Assembly: GCA_019359515.1 (NCBI GenBank)
Contig: JAHHHC010000005.1
Span: 124,001-188,000 of the forward strand
Reading direction: 5' to 3'
Source: Desmonostoc vinosum HA7617-LM4
GTDB taxonomy: Bacteria; Cyanobacteriota; Cyanobacteriia; Cyanobacteriales; Nostocaceae
Length of the DNA: 64,000 nt
A program made the position numbers and the translations under genes. Positions 45,080-53,307 of this stretch are shown here, one piece after another. Each line of letters opens with the position of its first letter. Position 1 is the stretch's first letter. The notes below the pieces were generated by a model, which worked only from the letters and a program-made list of their open reading frames with translations, did no database searches and was not told where the DNA came from.

Positions 45080-46449
45080 ACCACGTTCCTAGTAACTTGA
45101 TTGATCACATTTGCCCACTGAGCAGCGATCGCCTCACCGCTATAATTATGCTTTATAATCGATTGTGCTGTTTCTATGTGGCTATTGACTAGTTGGCGAT
45201 CGCTCAGATAACTCCTTAAACCCTCTTCCCAATCGTCACATATTATACAATCTTGGAGAACTTCTAGTGCTGGTGTTTTTGTAGCTACAACAGGCACTCC
45301 CAAAGACAGAGACATAACTGTACGGTTTGCAGACTTGCAAATACTAAAGGGAGTTTTAGAATTAGGAACTATTGTGACATCACTTTGAGCTATATACTCA
45401 TAAATCTGGAATGGATTCCAGTTTATATACTGCGTGGGAAAAGGTAATGGAAGTATATGCTGGCAATACTTTTCATAACTATTACTCACAACAAATAAGG
45501 TGAAGTTAATCTCCTGGCTCAGTTTGATTAAATGCTCAGCTATATCTAATATATTGAGCATCCCAAAGTTACCATACCTAGCTCCATGATGACCAAACCA
45601 GATAATTCTTTTAGAATTTTCTGGTACTACAAGATTTTGGCTTAACCCCGAATGCTCTAATATAGAGTGAGATTTACTAATTAGTTGCTGATTTTTCTCT
45701 TGATTGGCTACAAAAACTGCAACTGGTAAATGTGCATTATCTAATTCAGTTTGGTTGATGACTGTTACATCATCATTTACATCGATTCGCAGCAAGTATT
45801 TAACCAATCTGCTGAATTTGGCTCTTACTTTAGATATCTTTTTACGCCAATGATGAATAGCTAAATATTTTTTTTGCCATACATTCGATTTTTTAGATAA
45901 AGCATTAAACTTGGCATGTAAAAGAAATTTTATATACAACAACACTGATGTTGGTCTATAAGCAGCTAACTTTAACCAACGTTGCCATTTAATAAAAGTA
46001 ATAGCTCGCTGGACATCTTCTAGCGTTTCATTACCATCTGGAATGATGAATATTGGTATGGAGTTTCCTATCTCTGCTTCTATAACATTCTTTAACGCCA
46101 TTCCTGTTGTGACTATCGCTGAAGCTATCTTGGACATTTCCTTAAATATTTCCGCAGGACTAATGTCCATTTTTGGCGTCGTATACTCTTCTATCAATAT
46201 GTTGTCACAAAGATCTAAAATTATTGGTATGCCTGCTTTTTGTGCTTGCTTTGCCAACTGCAAATCGCTAGATTGAAAGCTTTTGACAAAAATAATTACA
46301 TCTGATTTATCTTGAAATTGGATGACATCACTTAGAGAGTAAATACAAGATTTATACCCCAACGATTCCAGATAGTGCAATGGTATTAAACATCGATACC
46401 TCAAACTCGCTACATTTATATTTATCGAACTGGATTTCCAAATTAACAT
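45076..46449 (-). CDS. Glycosyltransferase-like GT-B protein
   Basis: The 457-residue protein has SLRYRCLIPLHYLESLGYKS at the start and a long basic middle (about residues 170-225). The C-terminal half has RIIWFGHHGARYGNFGML, INWNPFQIYEYIAQSDVTIV and CKSANRTVMSLSLGVPVVA, the latter in the place of the GT4 donor-binding motif. The basic insert of about 60 residues is unusual. It is the first gene of the minus-strand glycan locus and overlaps the next gene by four bases. Upstream (46450-46888) no further gene is evident; a CGCAAAGACGCGGAGAG repeat lies at 46628-46655. Confidence 0.75.
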   Translation of the reverse strand: MLIWKSSSININVASLRYRCLIPLHYLESLGYKSCIYSLSDVIQFQDKSDVIIFVKSFQSSDLQLAKQAQKAGIPIILDLCDNILIEEYTTPKMDISPAEIFKEMSKIASAIVTTGMALKNVIEAEIGNSIPIFIIPDGNETLEDVQRAITFIKWQRWLKLAAYRPTSVLLYIKFLLHAKFNALSKKSNVWQKKYLAIHHWRKKISKVRAKFSRLVKYLLRIDVNDDVTVINQTELDNAHLPVAVFVANQEKNQQLISKSHSILEHSGLSQNLVVPENSKRIIWFGHHGARYGNFGMLNILDIAEHLIKLSQEINFTLFVVSNSYEKYCQHILPLPFPTQYINWNPFQIYEYIAQSDVTIVPNSKTPFSICKSANRTVMSLSLGVPVVATKTPALEVLQDCIICDDWEEGLRSYLSDRQLVNSHIETAQSIIKHNYSGEAIAAQWANVINQVTRNVV

Positions 46450-46888
46450 GTTTTTTGCTGGATAATAAACAGATTTATACCACAGTTATAACTTTGGTAT
46501 AAACTAATTCAAAATACAAACATCAGTATTAATATTCGGTATTGATAAACACGAGTTACACTGCATTATAAACGCACAAGCACATCTCATATCAGGATCA
46601 ATTGAAGACTTATCAGCAGGATTGACACTTGAGCGCAAAGACGCGGAGAGTTTTAAACAATAAGGATTATTTGAACTTAATATTACATCTGCAAGACCAG
46701 TGGATTTATTAATTAGTTCTGAGATTTTATCACCCAACAGGAGATATTATCTGCTACCTTGATACTTTCAAATGGAGCAGAATAACATTTAAAACCCATG
46801 TAGGTCAATCAGTAATTAAAGTTTTAAATCAAGAATGTAAGGGTAATAACCAAAACCCATATACCCTAACTCAACAAGCATTTTTTGC

Positions 46889-47707
46889 TCAACTCAAATT
46901 ATCTGGATCAATTCCCTGAGAGCGTAAATATTCTGCAAGTCGCTCAGCCCGTTGGCGCTCTTGTTCAGCCCGTTGGCGCTCTTGTTCAGCCCGTTGATGT
47001 TCTTGTTCAGCCCGTCGGTGTTCTTGTTCAGCCCGTTGATGTTCTTGTTCAGCCCGTTCTACCGATGTCGGCATCCAACCCGATGCATCATACCAACGCA
47101 ACCACAAACCTATTGTTTGCTGATAAGTGCCTTGCCAAACACCTAATCCTAGTTCCAATTCTTCTAACCAGAAGCGGTTTTCTGGTAAAGGTATTGCTTC
47201 GTAGCGAGTACCATTGAGTCGAAACGCACGTAAATAATTGTCGTAGCGGTCATAAACAACGTAGTAAGGAATCCGCAAAATGCGCTCATAAACTTCCCAT
47301 TTAGTAGGAGGTTGGTTTATTTCCCGCAGCGTTTTACCTAAATCTTCTTGTTCTGTGCCTGGTGAGAGTAATTCAACTACCAGAAAAGGATAAACTCCCT
47401 CTTGCCAGATGACATAACTTAGGCGTAAGTTTTGCTGTTGGCTGGCACTGGTTACTCCTAAAACCATGTACCAATCAGGGCGCTTGTACCATAAAGTATG
47501 ACGGGGGTCATAATAAAGGTTTAAGTCGCTAGCAAGTAAAATTTCCTCAGATGGATAATTAGGAGGCTGACAAGTTTCACTAAGTAAATTCGCTTGAATG
47601 CAATGGAATTCATCTGGCAACCCTGATTCCCCTACTAACTCACTGGGTAAATCATACATGGTAGGCATGGTTTCCTGTGGGGGACGGGGTGGATCTGTTT
47701 GGTACAT
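46889..47707 (-). CDS. Uma2 family (DUF820) endonuclease-like protein with heptad-repeat tail, copy 1
   Basis: Residues 1 to about 205 form a DUF820/Uma2 domain of the PD-(D/E)xK nuclease fold (KRPDWYMVLGVTS, PFLVVELLSPGTEQED). Residues about 210-262 are a coiled coil of heptads such as RAEQEHQ, encoded by a 21-bp minisatellite. The end, LAEYLRSQGIDPDNLS, is nearly identical in the Uma2 gene at 48127. These proteins are very abundant in cyanobacteria; their function is unknown and nuclease activity is not demonstrated for them. The ATG at 47707 (MYQTDPPRPPQE) matches the usual start; the frame extends ten codons upstream. Confidence 0.87.
   Translation of the reverse strand: MYQTDPPRPPQETMPTMYDLPSELVGESGLPDEFHCIQANLLSETCQPPNYPSEEILLASDLNLYYDPRHTLWYKRPDWYMVLGVTSASQQQNLRLSYVIWQEGVYPFLVVELLSPGTEQEDLGKTLREINQPPTKWEVYERILRIPYYVVYDRYDNYLRAFRLNGTRYEAIPLPENRFWLEELELGLGVWQGTYQQTIGLWLRWYDASGWMPTSVERAEQEHQRAEQEHRRAEQEHQRAEQERQRAEQERQRAERLAEYLRSQGIDPDNLS
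46945..47059. repeat. 21-bp coding minisatellite in Uma2 copy 1
   Basis: There are five full units and a partial one of CAGCCCGTTGRYGYTCTTGTT type, at 46945, 46966, 46987, 47008 and 47029. On the minus strand each codes for one heptad (RAEQERQ, RAEQEHQ or RAEQEHR). Confidence 0.9.
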
Positions 47708-47748
47708 GACTGCTACCTTAAATAATTCGTAATTCATAATGACTCTCG

Positions 47749-47880
47749 AGGACTCGCTACCGCTTCGCTAACGCTAACGTAATTCGTAATGACGCGACGC
47801 TCCTGTGTCGCTCTAAGCGAAGCTATGCCGTAGGCTTTACGCTAACGCTATCGCGGACTCGCTACCGCTGCGAAGCGCGT
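47749..47880. repeat. Cluster of short palindromic repeats
   Basis: GACTCGCTACCGCTTCGCTA, GCGAAGC, TATGCCGTAGGC and GCTAACGCTA recur in direct and inverted form. This kind of element is common in Nostoc intergenic DNA. It is non-coding. Confidence 0.6.
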
Positions 47881-47940
47881 AATTAAGTTTTGTAATGGGG
47901 ATTTAGCGCAAAGTCACTCTTTGGGTTTCCTCCGAGATGA

Positions 47941-48034
47941 CGGCAGTTGTTCATGGGGGAAACCACGCCACTTGCCTCAATCCGGGAAACCCGTCCAACG
48001 CAGTGGCTCCCCAAGATCACACTGCCTCAACTTT
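47941..48034. repeat. Dispersed non-coding repeat, copy 1
   Basis: CGGCAGTTGTTCATGGGGGA, AACGCAGTGGCTCCCCAAGA and CACTGCCT resemble 60857-60913 in order and orientation, with an insertion here. It lies between two Uma2 genes. Confidence 0.6.
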
Positions 48035-48126
48035 GTAAGACAGACCCCAACACAAAACTTGCAGGTTATAGAACTGGGGGACTTCAACCCACGGAACTAG
48101 TTAACTCTTAACAAGTGAGTTTTTGT

Positions 48127-48939
48127 CTAGCTTAAATTGTCAGGGTCAATTCCTAAGGATCGCAGATGTTCCGCTAAAAGTTGCGATCGCCGCTGTTCTT
48201 TTTCCAGCCTTGATTGTGCTTGAGACGCTTCTTGCTGTGCTTGAGACGCTTCTTGCTGTGCTTGAGACGCTTCTTGCTGTGCTTGAGACGCTTCTTGCTG
48301 TGCTTGAGACGCTTCTTGCTGTGCTTGAGACGCTTCTTGCTGTGCTTGAATAGCGGCTTCCTCTGGAGTTGGCACTAAATGGCCCTCTATTGTAAAGTAA
48401 CGCAGTTTACCATTGTCTACGCCTAAATACAGACCTAGCACCTCACTCCAACGCCATCCTTTGGCATTTGGAACAATTTCTTGATACTTATTGCCTACTA
48501 ATTCAAAACCTAGAAATTCTAAATCTTCTGGAGAAAACCAAAAATATTCTGGTGTATGAAATCGATTTTCATAGAGATTTTTCTTAACCTTCCGATCAAT
48601 ATTAGCTGTACTTTCAGAAAGTAATTCAATAATCAAATCTGGATAACGCCCATCTTCCTCCCAAAGTACCCAAGAACTACGAGGTCGCTTTTCGGTGTCC
48701 TTTACCAAGAAAAAATCTGGGCCACGAAAATCCCGATTTCGTAACTGCTGACGGCTAAAATAAATTGTCAAATTCGCACCAATAAAAAAATCATTGCGAT
48801 CGCGCCATAACCATTCTAAACAAGTTACTAGCAGTAGTAACTGCATATAATGCAACGAAGTTTCCATCTCTGGCTCATCACTTAACAACCGAGTTGCATC
48901 GGGCATCTGTTGTTCTAGCTGTTGCGCTGTGACAAACAT
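48127..48939 (-). CDS. Uma2 family (DUF820) endonuclease-like protein with heptad-repeat tail, copy 2
   Basis: The 270-residue protein has a DUF820 domain to about residue 195 (FRGPDFFLVKDTEKR, GRYPDLIIELLSESTANID). It is followed by six identical heptads (QAQQEAS) from a 21-bp minisatellite, a basic linker and the end LAEHLRSLGIDPDNLS. The catalytic-type Asp and Glu of the fold are present. It is similar in architecture to the gene at 46889-47707 but differs in the domain sequence. Function unknown. Confidence 0.87.
   Translation of the reverse strand: MFVTAQQLEQQMPDATRLLSDEPEMETSLHYMQLLLLVTCLEWLWRDRNDFFIGANLTIYFSRQQLRNRDFRGPDFFLVKDTEKRPRSSWVLWEEDGRYPDLIIELLSESTANIDRKVKKNLYENRFHTPEYFWFSPEDLEFLGFELVGNKYQEIVPNAKGWRWSEVLGLYLGVDNGKLRYFTIEGHLVPTPEEAAIQAQQEASQAQQEASQAQQEASQAQQEASQAQQEASQAQQEASQAQSRLEKEQRRSQLLAEHLRSLGIDPDNLS
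48216..48341. repeat. 21-bp minisatellite, six perfect copies, in Uma2 copy 2
   Basis: The unit GTGCTTGAGACGCTTCTTGC plus T repeats exactly six times (48216, 48237, 48258, 48279, 48300 and 48321), with a partial seventh. On the minus strand it codes for QAQQEAS heptads. Confidence 0.95.
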
Positions 48940-49055
48940 GGGTCTGTACCTGCTTGGTTGTTGATCTAATTTTAAGCTGTTGAGTCATTAAACTGTGACC
49001 GATGAGTCACGGATTCAGCTACACTGAGACTTGGTTTATTGCATTGTAATTTGGC

Positions 49056-49250
49056 ATGGAAATCGGACAGAAGGTTAAGGTTTTTCGTTTGCGCGATCGC
49101 GTATCTTCCCCTGTTGTGAAAAGATTAGGACAAGTTGGTACCATCCAAGGTTACAAAATGACTGATGGTAGCGGTGTTGGTGTAGTGGTACGATTTGACG
49201 ACAACTTTACTACATGGTTTTTTGAAGATGAACTCAAACCAATGCAGTAG
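49056..49250 (+). CDS. petP: DUF2862 family protein, PetP subunit of the cytochrome b6f complex
   Basis: This 64-residue protein has an SH3-like pattern (MEIGQKVKVFRLRDRVS, QVGTIQGYKM, GVVVRFDDNFTTWFFEDEL). I recognise it as the DUF2862 family, whose Synechocystis member is PetP (Ssr2998), a small peripheral subunit on the cytoplasmic side of the cytochrome b6f complex. It modulates linear electron flow and complex stability. It lies 73 bases upstream of the ArsA-like gene and near chlG, a photosynthetic neighbourhood. Note that PetP is also the name of an unrelated M56 protease. Confidence 0.72.
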   Translation: MEIGQKVKVFRLRDRVSSPVVKRLGQVGTIQGYKMTDGSGVGVVVRFDDNFTTWFFEDELKPMQ

Positions 49251-49323
49251 GCAGAAGTTGAGAGTATTTGTTGAGTGCTAAGTTGGAGTTGAAAAGCTCA
49301 GCGGTGAAAATAGGAATCAAGTA

Positions 49324-50427
49324 ATGGCCCTAATACTGACATTTTTGGGCAAAAGTGGCATCGCTCGTACAAAAATTGCGATCGCTGCCGCCAAATTATT
49401 GGCAAGCCAAGGCAAGCGCGTACTTCTAGCAGGACTTGCAGAACCAACATTTCAAATCTTGCTAGATACACCCATTGCTACTGACCCCCAACAAATCGCT
49501 CCCAATTTGCAAGTCGTCCAGTTTCAAGCATCTGTACTACTAGAACGCAACTGGGAGGAAGTGAAAAAACTTGAGGCGCAATACCTCCGTACGCCTATTT
49601 TTAAGGAAGTGTATGGTCAAGAACTAGTAGCATTACCAGGAATGGACAGCGCCCTTGCTCTCAATGCTATCCGCGAATATGATGCCAGTGGTAAATATGA
49701 TGCGATCGTCTTCGATAGCACAGGTGACTCTTCCGCACTGCGGATGTTAGGAATGCCAGAGTCTCTGAGCTGGTATTTCCGGCGATTTCGGCAACTGTTT
49801 ATTAACTCAGACTTGGGTAAAACAATTTCGGAATCACCTTTGATTCAACCGCTGATCAGCACTTTTTTCAATATCAACTGGACGGCAGATAATTTCGCCC
49901 AACCGACCAATCAAGTCAATAATTTTTTAGAAAAGGGTAAAGCTGCCCTCGCTGACCCTAAACGTATCGCTGCCTTTTTGGTAACTACACAAGACCCAAT
50001 CGATGTGGCAAGTACCCGCTACTTATGGGGTAGCGCTCAACAAATCGGTCTAACTGTTGGCGGCGTTATCCTTGTATCCTCATCAGGTACAAACGCTAAT
50101 CTGTCCGAAGACTTCACACCTCTACCTGTGAGCGTAGTTCCAGACCTGTCAACAAGCGACTGGCAACCACTACTCAATGCCCTACCCAATTTTGAGGCAC
50201 AAGCACTACAAGCTCCCCAACCCATTGAAATTGATCTCCACAATCGCCAGGTACGTCTATTCTTGCCGGGGTTTGACAAAAAGCAGGTCAAACTCACCCA
50301 GTATGGGCCAGAAGTCACTATAGAAGCAGGAGATCAACGGCGTAATCTTTCTCTACCTCCGGCTTTGAGTGGTAGACCTGTAACTGGAGCCAAGTTTCAG
50401 AGTAGTTATTTGGTAATTTCGTTTTAA
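49324..50427 (+). CDS. ArsA/Get3-like ATPase with altered P-loop and C-terminal HSP20-like domain
   Basis: The 367-residue protein begins LILTFLGKSGIARTKIAIAA. The ArsA/Get3 P-loop is normally GKGGVGKT; here Lys10 is kept but the nucleotide-binding lysine is Arg15 and the loop reads GKSGIARTK. The switch-like YDAIVFDSTGDSSALRML follows. Residues about 298-367 (IEIDLHNRQVRLFLPGFDKK, VTIEAGDQRRNLSLPPAL) match the HSP20-like C-terminal domain of bacterial ArsA homologues. ATPase activity is uncertain. Family members deliver tail-anchored or other membrane proteins. It lies between petP and chlG on the same strand. Confidence 0.82.
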   Translation: MALILTFLGKSGIARTKIAIAAAKLLASQGKRVLLAGLAEPTFQILLDTPIATDPQQIAPNLQVVQFQASVLLERNWEEVKKLEAQYLRTPIFKEVYGQELVALPGMDSALALNAIREYDASGKYDAIVFDSTGDSSALRMLGMPESLSWYFRRFRQLFINSDLGKTISESPLIQPLISTFFNINWTADNFAQPTNQVNNFLEKGKAALADPKRIAAFLVTTQDPIDVASTRYLWGSAQQIGLTVGGVILVSSSGTNANLSEDFTPLPVSVVPDLSTSDWQPLLNALPNFEAQALQAPQPIEIDLHNRQVRLFLPGFDKKQVKLTQYGPEVTIEAGDQRRNLSLPPALSGRPVTGAKFQSSYLVISF

Positions 50428-50435
50428 GTAATGGG

Positions 50436-50505
50436 ACTGGGGATTGGGGACTGGGGACTGGGGATTGGGGACTGGGGACTGGGGACTGAGGACGGGGGAC
50501 TGGGA
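50436..50505. repeat. GGGGACT-type G-rich repeat
   Basis: GGGGATT and GGGGACT units occur in tandem over about 70 bases, followed by a complementary-like C-rich run of AATCCC/TACCAAATACC units to 50625. Together they fill the gap before chlG. Confidence 0.75.
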
Positions 50506-50634
50506 AGGAGATATAGTTATAAACTCTTTAATCCTTAATCCTTAATACCAAATACTCAATCCCTAATACCAAATACCCAATCCCCGATACCCAATCCCTG
50601 ATACCTAATCCCCAATCCCCTTTAATTAAAACTT

Positions 50635-51678
50635 ATGTCTGAATCAACTCCGATTAACCCATCTAACCCAACTGAGGCATTAGACTCAGCAGAAGTTAAT
50701 GTCATCCCAGAAGTAACAGACGCAGTTGCTCGCAGTGCGAAAACTAGACAGCTGCTAGGAATGAAAGGTGCAGCACCCGGAGAAACTTCTCTGTGGAAAA
50801 TTCGGTTGCAACTGATGAAGCCGATCACTTGGATACCCTTAATTTGGGGTGTAGTTTGTGGTGCAGCTTCTTCTGGTGAATTTACTTGGACACTGGAAAA
50901 TGTATTGAAGTCGGCGGCTTGTATGTTACTGGCTGGGCCAGTGATGACAGGTTACACCCAAATTCTCAATGATTACTATGATCGCGAAATCGATGCCATC
51001 AATGAACCCTATCGCCCTATTCCTTCAGGGGCAATTTCTTTACCCCAAGTAATTACGCAAATTTGGGTATTACTTTTATCTGGGTATGCTCTGGCGTTTA
51101 TTCTCGATTTGTGGGCTGGTCATACATTCCCCACTATTACAGCGATCGCACTCATCGGCTCTTTCATAGCATACATCTATTCTGCACCCCCGCTGAAACT
51201 TAAGCAAAATGGCTGGTTGGGTAGTTATGCCTTGGGTGCCAGCTATATTACTCTACCTTGGTGTACAGGACATGCCTTGTTTGGCGACTTGAGTCCCACC
51301 ATTGTCATTCTGACAATGTTCTACAGCTTAGCTGGATTAGGAATTGCGATTGTCAATGACTTTAAGAGTGTCGAAGGCGATCGCCAGTTAGGATTAAACT
51401 CATTACCTGTTGTATTCGGTATCACCACCGCCGCCTGGATTTGTGTAGTTATGATTGACTTATTTCAAGGATTGATTGCCGCTTATCTAGTTATCATCCA
51501 TGAGAATTTGTATGCCGCAATCCTTGTATTGTTAATTATCCCCCAAATCACCTTACAGGACATGTATTTCTTACGTGATCCTATAAGCAATGATGTAAAG
51601 TATCAAGCTAGCGCTCAACCTTTCCTCGTTTTAGGAATGCTCGTCACTGGTTTAGCGCTAGGACATGCTGGTATTTAA
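50635..51678 (+). CDS. chlG: Chlorophyll synthase ChlG
   Basis: It attaches phytyl or geranylgeranyl diphosphate to chlorophyllide a, the last step of chlorophyll synthesis, in the thylakoid or plasma membrane. The 347-residue UbiA-family protein has the prenyl-diphosphate motif NDYYDREIDAINEPYRPIPS and the second Asp motif DFKSVEGDRQLG. RQLLGMKGAAPGETSLWKIR at the N-terminus is typical of ChlG. About eight membrane segments are visible. It is the third gene of the petP-ArsA-chlG run. Confidence 0.96.
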   Translation: MSESTPINPSNPTEALDSAEVNVIPEVTDAVARSAKTRQLLGMKGAAPGETSLWKIRLQLMKPITWIPLIWGVVCGAASSGEFTWTLENVLKSAACMLLAGPVMTGYTQILNDYYDREIDAINEPYRPIPSGAISLPQVITQIWVLLLSGYALAFILDLWAGHTFPTITAIALIGSFIAYIYSAPPLKLKQNGWLGSYALGASYITLPWCTGHALFGDLSPTIVILTMFYSLAGLGIAIVNDFKSVEGDRQLGLNSLPVVFGITTAAWICVVMIDLFQGLIAAYLVIIHENLYAAILVLLIIPQITLQDMYFLRDPISNDVKYQASAQPFLVLGMLVTGLALGHAGI

Positions 51679-51696
51679 TTAGGGGTTTAAGAAATT

Positions 51697-51743
51697 ATAA
51701 ATTGGGATTTAGGAGATAATATAACTTCTAAATCCCAATTTAT
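51697..51743 (+). terminator. Long hairpin after chlG, possible terminator
   Basis: ATAAATTGGGATTTAG (51697-51712) is perfectly complementary to CTAAATCCCAATTTAT (51728-51743), with a 15-base loop. It lies 19 bases after the chlG stop and 14 before the next start. No clear T-run follows, so attenuation or transcript protection is also possible. Confidence 0.55.
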
Positions 51744-51756
51744 ATCAAGACAAACT

Positions 51757-52044
51757 GTGCTAGAACTGATGTCTTTGCTTTTTCATGAAATTCAACCCTT
51801 TTTAGTCCTTATTTGCTTTATTGCAGCTTGGAGTATCACAATTCTCGCTGTTTGGAGTCTCTGGAGTGCAGCGCGAGACAGTGTTACCACAGCAAAACAA
51901 ATGCACCAAATCCCCTGTACTGGCTGCCAATTTTTTACCGACAACTACCGTCTCAAATGCACCGTACATCCCTCTATCGCCAACACCGAAGATGCCATCG
52001 ATTGTTTGGACTATCAACCAAAGACGAATCCTTATTTGTATTAA
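51757..52044 (+). CDS. Small membrane protein with Cys/His cluster
   Basis: This 95-residue protein has one transmembrane segment (about residues 14-35) and a soluble tail with Cys54-x2-Cys57, Cys68, His71 and Cys83 (CTGCQFF, LKCTVHPS, AIDCLDY). I recall the pattern CxxCxFF...LKCxVHP...DCxDY in many cyanobacterial proteins of unknown function; a metal or iron-sulfur site is plausible but unproven. It starts at a GTG at 51757; an ATG at 51769 is an alternative. It follows chlG after a long hairpin. Confidence 0.72.
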   Translation: MLELMSLLFHEIQPFLVLICFIAAWSITILAVWSLWSAARDSVTTAKQMHQIPCTGCQFFTDNYRLKCTVHPSIANTEDAIDCLDYQPKTNPYLY

Positions 52045-52087
52045 TGGGGAGCAAGTGGTGTAGTGGGGAGTGGGAAATGACAAATGA

Positions 52088-53044
52088 CTATTGACTAATC
52101 TCTAACAAAACCTTTAATACACCTCGACTTTGAGCGCACTCAAAAGCGGCAAGTCCATCTTGAAGGGGGTAGCTTGCATGAATAAGAGGTTGTACATCCA
52201 CTTGTCCTTGGGCTAACAGTTGCAGTGCTGGGGCAAAAGGGCCACAACGGGAGCCAATGAGAGTAATTTCATCTACTACCAAAGAGGAAGCATCTAAATT
52301 AAGTTTGCCAGCATAGGTACTTTTAAGCACTAGCGTGCCACGAGGACGTAAGGCACGACGAGCGATCGCAAATCCCTCCGGATTACCTGTACACTCAACT
52401 GAGATATCATAAGTTCTGTCTTTAACAGCATCAGCTAAACCAGTTTTAATACCTCGTGCCTCTAGGTTGGCAAGTTTATCTCGATGACGCCCTACTACCA
52501 AAAGTTCACAGCCAGTTAAAGCTAGTGTCTGTGCTACCAACTGCCCCAATTTACCATCTCCCACTACCAGCACCCGGTCATCTGAAGACAACGATACTTG
52601 CTGCTGAATTTCTAAAGCTGCTGCTACAGGTTCGGTAAAAGTAGCTACTTCTGTTGGCACATTATCAGGTACAAGATGCAGATTTTCTACTGGTAGACAA
52701 AGATAGTCGGCAAAAGCTCCGTGACGGTTAACAATGCCAAGAACAGTACGGTTTTCGCAATGAGTCGATTGTCCACCCTGACAAAATCGACAATGCCCAC
52801 AAACAGCGTTTATTTCACCGACTACACGCTGGTTAACTAAATATTCTGGCCCTTGTTCAACAACACCAACAAATTCGTGACCAAGAATACCAGTGTATGG
52901 ATAGTAGCCTCTGAGTAATTCTAGGTCAGTGTTACAAATACCTGCACGCAAGACGCGCACCAGAGCCTCCCCTGCTGGCGGTTCGGGGATAGAAATATCT
53001 GTGCGTAGTTGCAATTGGTTATTTTCGAGCCAAAGTCCTTTCAT
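52088..53044 (-). CDS. Zinc-binding alcohol dehydrogenase family protein (MDR)
   Basis: The roughly 318-residue protein has the catalytic-zinc Cys in AGICNTDLELL, His in LGHEFVGVVEQ, the structural-zinc lobe CGHCRFCQGGQSTHC and the NAD(P) Rossmann motif VLVVGDGKLGQLVAQTLA. It is shorter than most MDR enzymes. The frame is open to 53110, but MKGLWLENNQLQLRTD from the ATG at 53044 (or the ATG two codons before it) is the usual start. It is separate from the MDR gene at 8976. Substrate unknown; sorbitol or threonine dehydrogenase-like relatives exist. Confidence 0.85.
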   Translation of the reverse strand: MKGLWLENNQLQLRTDISIPEPPAGEALVRVLRAGICNTDLELLRGYYPYTGILGHEFVGVVEQGPEYLVNQRVVGEINAVCGHCRFCQGGQSTHCENRTVLGIVNRHGAFADYLCLPVENLHLVPDNVPTEVATFTEPVAAALEIQQQVSLSSDDRVLVVGDGKLGQLVAQTLALTGCELLVVGRHRDKLANLEARGIKTGLADAVKDRTYDISVECTGNPEGFAIARRALRPRGTLVLKSTYAGKLNLDASSLVVDEITLIGSRCGPFAPALQLLAQGQVDVQPLIHASYPLQDGLAAFECAQSRGVLKVLLEISQ

Positions 53045-53307
53045 CGCCATTTCCAGGAGAGAGCAGTTGTATACCGAACTAAACGGGTATAGTATAGCAA
53101 CTTCTACCAAGCAAGGCCAGCGATTAATAAATTGATGCTTTTAACAAGTTTATAAACTCATAGTGGTGTGTCATCATAAATTCCTGAATTTTCTGATAAT
53201 CGCTAATTAACTATCAGAAATCACACTATTTTTGTTTGCACAAAATACAGAACAATTAAAAATCGAATTAAAGACAAAGTAATGAAATATATTCTCTACT
53301 TTTATCC

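Noticed and set aside
46504-46737. 77-codon minus-strand frame upstream of the glycan locus
   Set aside because: It contains a dispersed CGCAAAGACGCGGAGAG repeat, has no recognisable motif and no ribosome site.
46716-46919. 67-codon plus-strand open frame (DIICYLDTFKWSRITF and following)
   Set aside because: It has no ATG near its start, overlaps the end of a Uma2 gene and matches no family I know. It may be a remnant, but this cannot be supported.
46945-48341. Tandem repeats resembling a CRISPR array
   Set aside because: The units are directly adjacent without spacers and are in frame with the Uma2 coding sequences; no cas genes are present.
48123-48353. Plus-strand frame with LAVLETL repeats
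   Set aside because: It is the antisense reading of the 21-bp minisatellite in the Uma2 gene, which has a recognised domain on the minus strand.
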